64,000 nt of DNA from Chelonoidis abingdonii (taxonomy: Eukaryota > Chordata > Testudines > Testudinidae): positions 86,488,152-86,552,151 of the forward strand of contig NC_133770.1 in assembly GCF_003597395.2 (NCBI RefSeq). The letters are read 5' to 3'. Below the pieces are notes generated by a model. That model was not told where the DNA came from and did not search any database. It saw only the letters and a list, made by a program, of their open reading frames with translations. Numbering within the stretch: position 1 is the first letter of the stretch; each line of letters opens with the position of its first letter. A program made the position numbers and the translations under genes. This document shows, in pieces, positions 48,570 to 61,102 of this stretch.

Positions 48570-50279
48570 GTTAACATTTTGGTTCTTGCCTAACAAAAGT
48601 ACATTAGGAAACACTTTTAAAAAGGATTTTAAAGGGTTTTAAGGTTAGGGAAGTTATTTGTGAGTAGTAAGATGATAACCTGACATTAATGTGAACTGTG
48701 GGAGTTGGCTCAAAGGATATTCAGAGCTGGAAGAGGCCAACTCTTTTTCATTCTTTTAATGAATGGTAAAAGCTTCTAATAAAAATATTAAATAAATGTA
48801 ATATCTTTCATTGACATCTGTGTTTGGACTTAACAGATCAGAACAAATAGCAAGGCCTGGAAATTAGTACAGACACAGATACTAAAAGTAGGATATCACA
48901 GTATTTTTGTGATCAGGAGGAATCCCGGGGTTAGAGTAAAAAGATAAAAGAAAAACACGAGAAGACTAAAATGAGATTTGATTAGAAAAAGTTGTAAAAT
49001 CATCTCTAAACACGTAACCAAAATGCTCATGAGAATAGCCAGCTTACCATGTTAGAGGATGGGTAAATTGGTATAATTAAAAGGTATTGGTAATTTATGT
49101 AATGCAGGTGAAAGAGCTGAAATACCATTGTAATTAGCTGAACCAGTTTGTTAAGTACATTTTTAATTGGACTGAAACGTTTCAGACAAGTCAATGGCGT
49201 TTATACCTGTAGATGTTACTAAGGTGACCAGATTTTTAAACTAAAAATTAAGTTGCCTTTCTTAATGTTTTATCAAGGGGCTGATCACAGATGGGAATGA
49301 AAAAGGCAAGGTTTTACATCTAAGTAAATTTTGGAAGGTAAAGGAATGCGTAAGCTGTCCAAGAAGATCATTGAGGATTTGGCAGCAATATGTCAAAGGA
49401 GTAGTTAGGTTATGGAAACAGGGGAGTCCTTAGGCTGATTGATGCACAGTACAGTGACTACAAATGGACTTTGATAACTAAGAATATGGTGGGATCTGAC
49501 AACTAGGGGAGTCCAGTGGGATTGGAACTGTCCTAGGGATGTGAGAAAAGTGAGCAGTTGGGGTGATGGGATAATTTTCCTAGCACCATAGGAGGGTCTG
49601 ACAGTTGGACAGGGTTACATTCAGAAGGGCTTGTCTTACGGGGAGAAGGGGAAGTCAGATTACAGGGTCTTGCAATAGTAGATATGGAAGGATTTTGCAG
49701 CTGAGAGGGGAGACTGGTCTGCGTTAACTGCCCCTCCTTTCCCTCCATACTTAGGAACTGAGAAGCCCGTTGTCTACATGTGAGGCTTAGGGGTGTTTCT
49801 TACATAATTGTGTGCCTATTATTTATTTGTTTAGACAGAATCATAATATTTATATAGTGGGTCAGGTTCACACATATTCTAATACTTTTATTTATTATCC
49901 TCAGCACTATGCAAGATATAGGTAAAGACAGGTCCTCTTCTTAAACAAGTTGCAAGGTAGAAAAAGGGTGTTCTTTCTCTCCAAATTCTTATATTGATGC
50001 CCATCACCATAATATCTATTAATATCTGTGTGCAAATGCTGGGTGGAGAGGGCAATTACCTAACATGGGATTATGTTTAGGGACTAATTCCTTCCCCCAA
50101 AAGCCTGGAGAACAGATAGGATTCACAGCAGAACCCGAAGGTCGACAAAGTCACACTGGTAATAGGTAAACTAACATGGGAGACCTCATTGAAAATGTGC
50201 TGTCTCCTCTCCCTGCATATTTAACCAGGAAGTTTGAGCCTCTCAGATCATATCGGTGTTGAGGTATGATACAAGGGGA

Positions 50280-51070
50280 GAGGCAATCTCTGAGGTAACC
50301 AGGGGCCCAATCCATTTAAGGCTTTGTAGATTAAAAACCTGCGCCTTAAATTACACTTAAAAATAAAATGGACACCAATGCATCACATGGCACAAGTATA
50401 AATCTTCTCCCTGCGTGAAACACCCCTTAACATATGGGCAGCTGCATTCTGTATCAGCTGGAGTTTCTAAATGGATTTTAGGTGCAGACCTATGTAGAGT
50501 ATGTCACAGCATTCTAATCTCAATGTGACAAAAGCATGGACCTTTATATTAAGATTTGCATCTGAAAGAAAAGATTGCCAATTTCTTGTCAACTGTAGTT
50601 AATAAGAAGTGTTGCTATTTGGACACCCAAAAGCACTGAAGATTCACCCACACCCTCAAGTTGAAAATTGTAGTTAAAAAAACAAACAAACAAAACAACC
50701 CTTCTTCAGTCAAAGAAACTGATATCAACTCCCCCAGTTTTTCAGTTGCTTTTCCCAGTTTATCAGCATTACCTCAGTCTTATATGGATTTATCCTGCAG
50801 CCACTCATCATCTTCTAAGTTCTGAATCTAACTAGATACAAACTAAGCTGATCATCTGTATCATTCAGATCTGTTAAAGTGGACACGTAGAGCTGCATAT
50901 TGTCACAATTACTGGAAATACAGCAGCCAATAACATCATCACTATCTTCCCTAACAGCTTCACATATATGTTGAATAGGGGTGATAAAATGGAACCCTGC
51001 CGCATCCCACTTGAGGGAATCCTTAGAACGGCTTCCTTTTGGATCCAATAATAAGTATTTGTGATAATCT
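50280..51070 (-). mobile_element. Ancient LINE remnant (L3/CR1-like)
   Basis: The segments GCTGCATTCTGTATCAGCTG, ATGTAGAGTATGTCACAGCA and AAGCATGGA resemble the complement of a conserved, old LINE 3' region. The minus strand has a 77-codon open stretch (51,048-50,815) with no firm domain. Family assignment is uncertain. Confidence 0.45.
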
Positions 51071-51395
51071 GTTACCTTCTCAAAGTAACTTTAACAAATG
51101 TGTATGATTACAAGTTGGGGTTTTTTTTTAACTGTTTTTAAGTTTAACTGTATCAGACAATTATTTTTAAAGATTGTTAAAGCAAATCCACAAGGTTTTG
51201 ATTTTTAATAACAAAGAAAATGTAGATCTCTTGGGCAGAGGATGTCAATGAAAAATTTTTTTTTTAGCTTGCATCTATTAATAGTTAGCATTTACAGGAG
51301 AACTGAATAAGTTGAGCAGTGGATAGAGTCAAAGATTTATACCATTACTGTTCAAGAGGAAGTACATCTATCCACGTCTGATGCTTTCTCTACTG

Positions 51396-51727
51396 CAGTG
51401 GTTTTCAAAGCTGGTCCACTGCTTGTTCAGGGAAAGCCCCTGGCAGGCCAAGCCGCTTTGTTTACCTGCAGCATCCGCAGGTTTGGCCAACTGCGGCTCC
51501 CACTGGCTGCAGGTCACCGCTCCAGGCCAAAGGGGGCTGCGGGAAGGGCGGCCAGCAAAATCCTCGGTCCGCGCCGCTTCTTGCAGCCCTCATTGGCCTG
51601 GAGCGGCGAACCGCGGCCAGTGGGAGCCGCGATTGGCCAAACCTGTGGATGCGGCAGGTAAACAAACTGGCCTGGCCCGCCAGGGGCTTTCACTGAACAA
51701 GCAGAGGATCGGCGTTGAGAAACACTG
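51396..51727. mobile_element. hAT foldback element with 112-bp inverted arms
   Basis: The termini are CAGTGGTTTTCAAAG and the reverse complement CAGTGTTTCTCAACG. Flanking 8-mers CTCTACTG and TTCTACGG match at 6 of 8 positions. Inside, arms 51,419-51,530 and 51,593-51,704 are near-identical inverted repeats around a 62-nt loop. It is strongly GC-rich. The overlapping ORFs on both strands are by-products of the palindrome. Confidence 0.85.
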
Positions 51728-53063
51728 TTCTACGGTATGTAAACCAACTGAACCACAGGAAGCAATTTTCCTTGTCATTTGTTCCCTTAAACAACTAATA
51801 ATCAATTTTATTATAGCATTAATGTCAGGACAGAGGATTGCATTGAACTTCAGTTCTTGAGAGGAAAATGTAATCAAATATTTTGGTAGGTATTTTGATT
51901 TCTCTTGAAGCACAATACAATTCTACCTATATGCTGGAGTTCTGCAACATGCCAAAATAAATTCCAATTACTGTAGGTTGTGATCATCAGATTTATTTTC
52001 TGGTTCTAAAGTTGAGAATGTAGATGCCGGGTAGTCTTTGTTTATATCTATTTACAGTAATCTGACTGGGATTGAGGGATACTAGTTAAAAGATCCTTCT
52101 CCCAAAGGGATGCACAGCTCTTGTCACTTTACTATAATAGGTTGTTTCTAATACTACTGTCACAGTGTTTAGGGTGAATTATTTATGAATTCAATGGAAG
52201 TTCTCTTTCTCTCTCCCCTTGAGGTTCTCTGACTAGGGACTGAGAGGTCACTGAATGGCATATTCTAAAATGTAGCACTTTCTTTAGCAATGTTATTTAG
52301 TAAGACTTCTAAGACACCAAGATGGCCCTTTACGAGTTAGAATTTTCTGGAATAACCAGTTAAGGGACTTATTTTCCATAACATCATATTAACAATAGAG
52401 TTCACTGAGTCTACACAATTCACACACAGTTGAAAATGCATGACTAAATTTCCTGCATATTTGTGACCTTTAAAAATGAAATTACATTTAAAAATGAATT
52501 TAAAACTAAATAATCGTCTCCTTGCTGGCAGGGAAAGGGGGACTGGAAAAAATATTCTTCAACAATAAAGCTGCCAGGAGTTGCTACTTTCTTCAGTTTT
52601 GGGGGTTGTAGTCACGGGGAAGAGAAGCCTTCCATCTGACTGGGAGGATACAAAACTGCTGCCCATATGCTGCTCTAAGGCGGGAGGTAGAGAAGAATTA
52701 AATCAAGTGTCTCCAGGTTGTCTCCACTCCCACCAGGAAACATGTTGGAGCAGGGCAAGAATAGGAGGGGGAGGAATTAAACTGAGTGGCTTTGAGCAGT
52801 TGCTGTCCCACACTGCCATTTGCTAATTCAGCAGGAGCAGCAAGTTCAGCACAAGTGGCTCCAAGCAATCTCTTCTCCCCCAACCTGACAAGAGGAAACA
52901 CGGGATCCAGCACAAATGGCTTACACCAGCTGCTGCCAGGGGGAAGCAGGGGATCCAGCACAAGTATCTCAAACACAGTAGTGGATTCCTCACAAATTAC
53001 TTCTGGCATCTGTTTCCTCCCTCAACCCCACCACCAGCTGGCAAGCGTGAGATATTGGGGGGA

Positions 53064-53230
53064 GGGACAGCTCAGTGGTTTGAGCATTGGCCTGCTAAAC
53101 CCAGGGTTGTGAGCTCAATCCTTGAGGGAGCCACTTAGGGATCTGGGGCAAAAATCATATGTGGTCCTGCTTGTGAAGACAGGGTGCTGGACTCAATGAC
53201 CTTTCAAGATCCCTTCCAGTTCTAAGAGAT
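53064..53230 (+). repeat. Tortoise tRNA-Lys-derived (Cry-type) SINE
   Basis: It begins GGGACAGCTCAGTGGTTTG (A-box region) and continues through GGGTTGTGAGCTCAATCC (B-box region) to the tRNA-unrelated part GGGATCTGGGGCAAAAAT. It ends with a CTGGACTCAATGACCTTTC tail. This layout is the cryptodiran SINE and is the best clue to the organism. Confidence 0.9.
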
Positions 53231-54003
53231 AGGTATATTTCCTATAATTATATTAAATTAAGAGGCTCTTATGACATGCAAGATGTGGGAGATTAAAAAG
53301 CAAAGACTGGGTGTTTCCAGAAATCAAATAACTGCATTTCATCAGTGATTGGTGTAAGGAAGCAAGGGGAAGCTTTAAATATAGTAAAGTTCTACTCAAT
53401 TCTTAGAGGGATTTGTTTGGTTCCACTTTCTTGGTGTGTTCATCTTCAATAATTTTATATTTTAATTTCTTCTGAAAAGTTTTTCCCTCAAAAATATTTT
53501 ATAAAAGTGCATTAACACACAACATAATGTGCATTCATCAGCCAATATACACACCCCCTGTGCTGCAGCCACAGTACACCCAAGGTGTGCACATATTAGC
53601 TGACAAAAGCACATCATGTTGTGTGTTACTGCTTATGTAATACATGATTTAGCATATGTAACTGTGTATTAATGACACACCTTGATACATTGCAAGCTGG
53701 AGACTATGGCTATGTTCCACAAAGTGCTTAGGTGTGTGCTGTATTACAAAGTATAAAATTAATTAGGAAATCCTGCATTGCTATTGGCAAATAGCTGTGG
53801 TGATATCCTGGGACAATACCTAGTGCTGAGACTACTTCCTTTTACTGACCTACATCAACAGGATTAGGCACCTCCACAAGTAATGGCTGCCGATCAGCCA
53901 GAATGCAGACTTTTTCTGATGTTGAATACTTTAAAATATTACAATAGTCAGTCAATTAAAGCTGTGCAAGAACAAACAAACAGTTTTTATATTAAACATT
54001 TTG

Positions 54004-54070
54004 GGTAAAATCCTGGTCGCACTGAAGGAAATGGGAGTTTTGGCACTGACATCAATTGAAGCAGAAGTCC
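54004..54070. repeat. Palindromic AAGTCAATGG repeat, copy 2
   Basis: It contains AAAATCCTGGTCGCACTGAA then ATGGGAGTTTTGGCACTGAC, related to 36,802-36,867 but more decayed in its right arm. Confidence 0.5.
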
Positions 54071-54589
54071 ACCTTTTATTTTTAATCTAATTTTTTGGAG
54101 GAGACTAGCTTTTTCCTTCCACCTCACCCACTCAGATCCACTTGCTGCTCTCAACCCTTCTCCCTAGCCCTTTTATTTCCCCGCTCCCTGCAATCCTCTT
54201 TGCCCCCCATTCCTCATGGCACTCTCTTTGGTCTGCACTGCCCGGGCTGTTTGGCCTTCCTTTCCCTTCTTGTTTCCTAGCTTCTGCTCTCACACTGCAG
54301 TGTTGCTAGGTAGGAGTGCTAGCACTTCACAGAGGAGAAAACCTCTAGATCTAAGAGAGAAAGCTGGTGGTGGTTCTGCGAAGCTGCACCATGCAGGTGA
54401 AAGGTCTCAACAAGGCACAGCTTCAATGGGAGTGGGCAGGAAGGAGCAGGAGAACAAGAGGAAGGACAGAAAAGGCTTAAACATCCACTGAATGGGGTAA
54501 AGAGAAAGGGGAGTCAGGCAGAGGAGAGATCAGACTGAGGGGTCAGAAAAGGAATATAAGAACAGACAAGGGAAGCCCCAAGAATGGGT

Positions 54590-54735
54590 TCTAGAACTAG
54601 CTCTGCTACCGACCTGCTGTGTGATACCATGTAAATCACTTGGCTTCTCTGTGCCTTTGCTTTTTTGAATAATTTTAAAATGCAATTGGTATCTTCTTTA
54701 AATGTGAACTATTACAATACCTAACACAGTGTTAG
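54590..54735 (+). repeat. MIR-like SINE
   Basis: It carries MIR core features: GGTTCTAGAACTAGCTCTGC, CTGTGTGATACCATGTAAAT, CACTTGGCTTCTCTGTGCC. The right part is diverged. Confidence 0.65.
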
Positions 54736-56247
54736 TGTTAACTGTTAACAACAATAAAATGATTCAGGAATTCATTACAGCAACACAGGCTCACTAAAAT
54801 CACAATAAGACACTTATTGTCACACACGGAAACATGGAGGCCACTTCTCAGATGGCTGTGGCTCTGGCCTTTAGCATTGTGCCTCATAATGCACCAGAGG
54901 AAGAACGATATCCCATCATGACACACGCTCCAATAAATCTTACTGACATGGGTTCTTGTATGTCACTTTGACAAGCCCACAAATGGAAGAGAATCTTTGC
55001 AGTATATTTAAAGTATTATTTTAAAAGAGAAATGTAAGACCCCTCACAAGAGCCTAAAATCCTGTAGCTGCTAACATGATACTGGATTTTCAGTGTCAAT
55101 TGCTCAATCTGTATCTACTGCTTTATACAGAACATCTCTTAAATCAACTGTCCTCTGGATTAGTTTGACGATCCAGGGCCAATTTCCAAGATGGTACAAA
55201 TCAGTGTTGCTCAATATCTATAATAAATTTACATCAAATCACACCAGCCAAGGATCTGGTCCCTATTATTTTAATATTGCTTTTTCTTCCCTGCCCTATT
55301 TTTAATGTCTTAAAAATTTCCATGGATATTAATTGAGCTCTCCCTCAGCTCATGCTTTTTTTTTCTTTCATGCTGCAAAACTTGCTCACCAGGAGAGTTT
55401 TTTCCCCAGCTCCCACAGCTCCATTAGCTACCCTACAGGCTCATTTGAAAGTAGAGGAGAGGTGTTAATTAGGATGGTAATGGCCACAGAAACATCTTTT
55501 CTCATTTAAAGAAAAAATCAGAGACTGCTGAAAATTCAGCATTCATTTCAAAAGTGCTAGACTGCATAAAAAATTCAACACACAAAAATGCTTTTACTCT
55601 GCACACCCTTCCTACAGTGTAAATAGTGCTTGCCTCGCAATAGCTGCAAATTACAACTCCAGTTTGTCTATCTCACCTTTGGTTTGGAACCATTTTATTT
55701 TGACTGTCTTTTCTTCTTTGAGCTGTAGGGTTGGGCATTTGACCCATCCAAAAACAACTGGTCAATTGACTTGTCAAATATTGGACAAATAGCTAAAAAT
55801 GGTCAAAAATTTTAAACTACTAATTTATTAGAACAGTAACAACAGCAACAAAAAAGAGTAAGACTTTATGGTCTCAAATACTTAGGGCCTGGCTACACTT
55901 GCAGATGTAGAGCGCTGTGAGTTAAACCAACCATTGGAGAGCACAGTAGAGAAAGCGCTGCAGTGTGTCTACACTGTCAGCTGCAAGTGCACTGGCGTGG
56001 CCAAATTTGTGGCACTTGCAGCGGCATTGGGAGCGGTGCATTACAGGCAGCTATCCCACAGAGCACCTCTTCCCATTCTGGCACTGTGGCTTGTGGGAAG
56101 GGGAGGAGCGGGGCATTCTGGGTACTGTCCAACACCTTGTGATGCATCGCTTCACATCCCAGCAATTCCTGTGCGTCCAGCCACATTTGAGACCATCTTT
56201 CAGCGTTTTTGTACTGCACACTCCGTCTTCACTTTCAGTCTCTGGGA

Positions 56248-57386
56248 ATAGAGCCCGAAGTGCTGAGGAATATGCTGATGAGTCTCGCCAGCACATCATG
56301 TTTGGCAGTCAAGTTACTCCTTAAGCTACAAACTGACAGTGCGGAGTCCGACAATGATGTTGACTCACGTAACGCATACGACATGAGATTGCTTGTGGCA
56401 TTCACGGACATGCTCACCACCATGGAACGCCGTTTTTGGGTTCTGGAAACAAGCACTGGGTGTTGGGATTACATCATCATGCAAGTCTGGGATGATGAGC
56501 AGTAGCTGCAGAACTTTCGGATGAGAAAAGCCACTTTCATGGGACTGAGTGAGGAGCTCAACCCCCCACCCCCCGCGACACAAGGACACGAGATTAAGAG
56601 CTGGCCTGCCCGTGGAGAAGCAGGTGGCTACTGCAATCTCGAAGCTGGCAACTCCAGAATGCTACTGATCGGTTGCTAACCAGTTTGGAGTGGGAAAGGC
56701 AACTGTTGAAATCATATTGATGTCTGCAGGGCCGTTAATCGCATCCTGCTAAGAACCACCATGACTCTGGGTAACATGCATGACATTGTGGCTGGCTTTG
56801 CACAAATGGGTTTCCCTAACTGCAGAGGAGCGATAGTTGGGTTGCATATTCAAATTCTGGCACCAGTCCACCTAGCCTCTGAGTATGTTAATCGGAAGGG
56901 GTATTTCTCTATGATTCTCCAGGCGCTTGTGGCTCACCGTGGACGTTTCATTGACATTAATGCAGGCTGGCCCGGAAAGGTGCATGACACACACATCTTT
57001 TGGAACACTGGCCTGTTTAGGAAACTGCAAGCCAGAACTTTCTTCCCAGACTAGAAAATCACAGTAGGGAAAGTCAAAATGCCCATTGTGATCCTTGGAG
57101 ACCCTGCTTACCCTTAATGCCATGGCTCATGAAACCCTACACAGGGAGCCTTGACAGCAGCAAGGAGCGGTTCAACAACAGGCTGAGTTGGTGCAGAATG
57201 ACTGTGGAGTGTGCTTTCGGCCGTTTAAAGGGCCGCTGGCGCGGTCTGTATGGGAAGCTGGACCTGGCCGAAGACAACATCCTCATGGTTATATCCGTGT
57301 GCTGTACCCTCCATAACATTTGTGAAGGGAAGGGTGAAAGATTCACTCAGGCATGGAACTCAGAGGTTCAACACCTGGAGGCTTAA
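56248..57386 (+). pseudogene. Harbinger transposase (HARBI1-like, DDE_4), broken
   Basis: Transposase pieces lie in at least three frames. An N-terminal stretch (to 56,502) ends in an in-frame TAG before LQNFRMRKATF. The core at 56,761-57,051 contains GFPNCRGAI, RKGYFSMILQALV and the DDE_4 context. A C-terminal piece at 57,117-57,386 contains VECAFGRLKGRW and CCTLHNICE. Known Harbinger transposases have an Asp in the GAIDG-type motif; here that position is Val (GAIVGLHI), so one catalytic residue is lost. The second Asp (GDPAYP) and the Glu (VECAF) remain. Further stops include TAG after TFFPD and TGA in the helix-turn-helix region. In live elements this enzyme cuts and pastes DNA in the nucleus together with the Myb-like partner. 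Confidence 0.9.
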
Positions 57387-57732
57387 TTTGAACAGCCAGA
57401 GAGCAAGGCTATTAGAGGGGCCCAGAGCAGGACTGCAAGGATTAGGGATGCCTTGAGGGAGCAATTTGAGGCTGAAAGCCACTAGTAATGTTCGGTGCCC
57501 TGCACGGGAGTGAAGAGCAGTGGTTCCAATGTTAGTAGGAATCTGTGTTTGCTACACCGACTTGCAGTGCCTGTTGCTTTCGTGGCGAAGGTATCTTTTA
57601 CTTAATGCAATAATAAAGAATGTTTTCAAAGCCCAAAAATCCATTTATTTAAAAGAAAATTCATTCATTGAAAAGGAACACAACTGTCTGGGAAACAGAA
57701 AGGGCAAGGGGGTTGGGTGGGGAACAGTTCAA

Positions 57733-59465
57733 TCACAGATTTGAGTATGTCCTGGTCTCATACTCTGCCTTCCTGCCTGGAGTGCAGTGCAATGAGTGCT
57801 GCACTTCAGGCTGGCTAAAATGCATGCTGATGGGGGTTGAGTGCAGAGGGTCAGGGTCATAGTTTGCAGGGCTGGGTGGTGAAGCTACAGGTGTTGGAGG
57901 CAGCTGGTGGCAATAAAAACTCAGATGGGGGGGAAAGTGGGTTGGAGGTGACATAGGGACATAAAGGAAAGAGTTTTGGGACAAGGGCTGCAGTGGGGAC
58001 GGGTGCAGTAGCAGTCTTCCTGCATGGCTACAACCGCCTGTATCAAGTACACTTAGCGCTCCATAATGCTTAGCAGCCGCTCCGCGCTTTGCTGCCAACC
58101 TTCTGCATTCTGCTGGTGGATTCTCCTTTCACTCTCTCACCACTCCTGCGCTTTTTGATTTTCATTAAGGGACTACTGCATTACTTCATGCAGCATGAGC
58201 TCTTTGCTTCTACATGGCCTCTTCCTAATTCTTTGGAATCTTTCATCCGGTGATAACATGGACGGCTGAGATCTCAAGGTTGCATTTATAAAGGCAAAAT
58301 GAACACTTAACAAAGGCAGCATTGTTCACACCAGACAGAGTAATGATTCGCCTGTACTTAAAGACAAGCAGTCTACACAATAACAGAATTTGCATGTCCC
58401 AAAGCAAGCGCGCATAACCCAAAGGAGGCCCAAAATGGTGAGTAAGCACAGAGGCAAGGTGGACTGATTGTATCATGGCCATACTGTTCTCTGGGTTTCT
58501 ATGCCTTGGGGAGAGCTAACAGCTGCAGGGGGCCCCTATACTGAACACTGTCCCCACATTTTCCACAGGAGTTTGTCCTGGAAGATATCTCGCTGCTGAG
58601 GGTAACCTGGGAAGTAAGGGTCTTCTACTACAATGTGGCTTCCGCCCTGGCCTGTGTGCAGCAATGGTCCCCTCGCCCCTCACGGCACAGTGGCACGGAC
58701 ATGTTAGCCTTACTGGGACAAGTAGTATAGTAGCCCTCCCAAGGAACCTGTGCAACTGCATTGCCCAGCTTCTGCATGAGACTTTTGAAGAGATCACTGA
58801 GGCTGATTATTGTGATACGAGACAGCACATCGCCCTATTCCGCATCTAGGCATGCATGCAGCCCTAAACCTCCTTTCCCCAAGAGCCTGCACCGAACAAC
58901 TTCCTTCCCAAAATAAAAGCCGCTTACTGGGCACCTCCTCTGCTGTTTGTTCTTCCCCAAGCACCGGCCACTGCGACTGGCTACCTTCCTCCTGGCTTGA
59001 GAACAGCTCCTGGCTGCATGCATCTAGGGATGCTGGGGTGACTCTTTCCTCCTCAGCACCCTCGCTCCCACTTTCCTCCTGCCTTGTTGAACTGGGCTCT
59101 GAAGTGTCCATGGTGGTCCTCAGAGTGGAGGTGGGGTTGCCCCCAAGTATTGCGTCCAGCTCTTTGCAGAAACGGCAGGTCGCAAGGACAGCACCGGAGT
59201 GGTGGTTTGCCTCGTGGGCTTTGTGGTAGGCATTCCACAGCTCCTACACTTTAATCCCGCACTGCTGTGTATCCTGGTCATGGCCCCTTCCCATCATGTC
59301 CCTTGATATCTGCCTGAAGGCATCATAATTCCTACAGCTGGAGCACAGCTGGGACTAGACAGCTTCCTCCCCCGCAAACACTGATGAGGTCCAGCACCTC
59401 GCCATTGCTCCATACTGGGGATCGCCTGGCACGTGGAGGCATAGTCACCTGGAAAGATGCACTGA
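57733..59465 (-). pseudogene. Myb/SANT-like DNA-binding protein of Harbinger, broken
   Basis: On the minus strand the N-terminal trihelix/SANT-like domain starts near 59,465, with a VWSNGEVLDLISV-like run. It shifts frame near 59,330, continues NYDAFRQISRDMM, then hits a TAG in place of a Lys codon near 59,250. It resumes with ELWNAYHK and CRFCKELDAILGG. An acidic Ser/Glu-rich linker follows (59,111-58,900). A basic helix with stops lies near 58,250-58,100. The C-terminus has PLQPLSQNSF, DPLHSTPI and the ending TYSNL at 57,736. In active elements this protein binds the transposon ends and carries the transposase into the nucleus. Confidence 0.85.
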
Positions 59466-61102
59466 GAGCACTCCACACCTGGCTGAGCAAACAGGAAGGG
59501 GATTTTCCAAATTCCCAGAGAATTTAAAGGGCAGGTCTGACCGTTGGTCACCTGAGGGCAGGCAGTAGAGTTCAAAGTGATAACCAGAGTGGCTAGAACA
59601 GGCATTCTGGGACACTTCTAGAGGCCGATCAGAGCCCATTAACAGACCAGGGCATCCACACTGGTGCCGCAACGCTCCAGCCGGGGCGCAGCAAGCGTTA
59701 TGCCTCTTATTGAGGTGGAGTACCAGGAGCGCTCCAGCCACAGAGTCCAGGTGCTCTACATGCCTTGCCAGTGTGGACGCATCATGAGTTAGGGCGCCCT
59801 AACTGCTTTAATGCACTCTAACTCACAAGTATAGCCAAGGCCCCAGATACTTATGCCTAATTAAAAAAATAAAAAGTTACTTAACTGAGCTACTTTAACC
59901 CAGAAAAAATGCAAAGCACAATGAAATGAAGTTCTAAAGATGAAATAATCATTATTATCTTTTTAGCAATATTAGGTTAACATCTAAATGTGAATGTTAT
60001 TGAAGATCGAACAGTCACAAAAGAAAAATGAAATTAAACAGAAATAAAATAAATATTTAGCATCTGAAAAAAAAGCTATTTTAAAATGCATTTATGCCAG
60101 ATTAAAGAGAGTCTAAAACCAAGTATTAGAGCTGGAAAATAGATTTCCAATTATTATGCAAACAACATATCTTCTATGCAGATTCGGGCATTGAACTTCT
60201 ATAATCTGAATTTTAAAACATAATTTGATGTCTTGATTGTAAATTATTTTTTTTCCCTTTCTGAATGTCACATTAAATTGCAATGTGCATAAGCAGGGTG
60301 TGTGGGTGGAAGGGATTGGCATGGGGGAGGAATACATTCTTTCGAAATAATAAAGGTTTTTTTAAAGGACATTTTAAGAAAAAACATCTAGCACTTTCAT
60401 TAAAAAATGAAACTCAATATTGTTTGTAAACATGTCAGCATTCAAATGAAGTAGTGCTACTTGGTAAGGTGGAGCAGTAAGGACACTTGATTCAACTTAT
60501 GCAGATCACACACAAGTAATTTTGTCTCCCAGGCCATGGTCCACTTCTCCTCTTCCTTCTTGTCCTTCCAAGTTAGTGCTATTCTGATCATAGGAAATAC
60601 CACAATGCCTTACAACTCAGTATGGACAACTCTTCAAATCAGGCTCCTGAACACAGATAACAGCTAATTTCCTACATGGATTTCATTATTAATTGAAGTG
60701 CAATTTAGATCTACTGATTGAAACACTTGGCTTCTGTAATTCCCATTTCACTTCATCAACCAGATTAGCACAACATCTGCTGAAAGCCCTTCATATTTAA
60801 AACAATTTTCTGCACATATAATTTATTTTACCTCTATGTAGCCAAGATACTGAATAATGAGAGTTAGAATGAAAGTTGGAATTCACTCCTAGGTATAGCA
60901 GGTTCTACTGGAACCAGATTTAATGTATATAATTATTTCTTCCCTTCATTGTTAATGAGTTGCCCTAAATTAGCATAGATGAAAGATGGAACTGCTGACT
61001 TTTATGGCCCCAACCAGGAAAGATGCTGAGCAACCACAACTCCAAGTAACTTCAACAGGATTTGAAGGTGCTAAGCACCTTGCAGTTTTGGACCCAATAG
61101 GC

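Larger units (their letters stand above)
55881..59846. mobile_element. Two-gene PIF/Harbinger DNA transposon (about 4 kb)
   Basis: The left end GGGCCTGGCTACACTTG and the right end, reverse-complemented, GGGGCCTTGGCTATACTTG are Harbinger-type inverted repeats. ATA lies just outside both proposed ends, and a longer direct repeat ATACTTA occurs at 55,878-55,884 and 59,847-59,853, so the exact border is uncertain by a few bases. Two decayed genes lie inside, convergent: a DDE transposase (+) and a Myb/SANT-like protein (-), the usual pair of autonomous Harbinger elements. Both are inactivated. Confidence 0.88.

Noticed and set aside
51381..51860. A 159-codon + strand ORF, with matching minus-strand ORFs.
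   Set aside because: It spans a palindromic hAT element, so the same sequence reads open on both strands; it is a by-product of GC-rich inverted repeats.
52581..53112. Repeated GGATCCAGCACAA-like phrases as a tandem repeat or gene.
   Set aside because: Only two or three imperfect units occur, and the ORFs on both strands lack family similarity; too weak to call.
55934..56251. A 105-codon ORF at the left of the Harbinger element as a separate gene.
   Set aside because: It lies in the subterminal/leader region, overlaps another frame and precedes the transposase-like reading frame; no domain was recognised.
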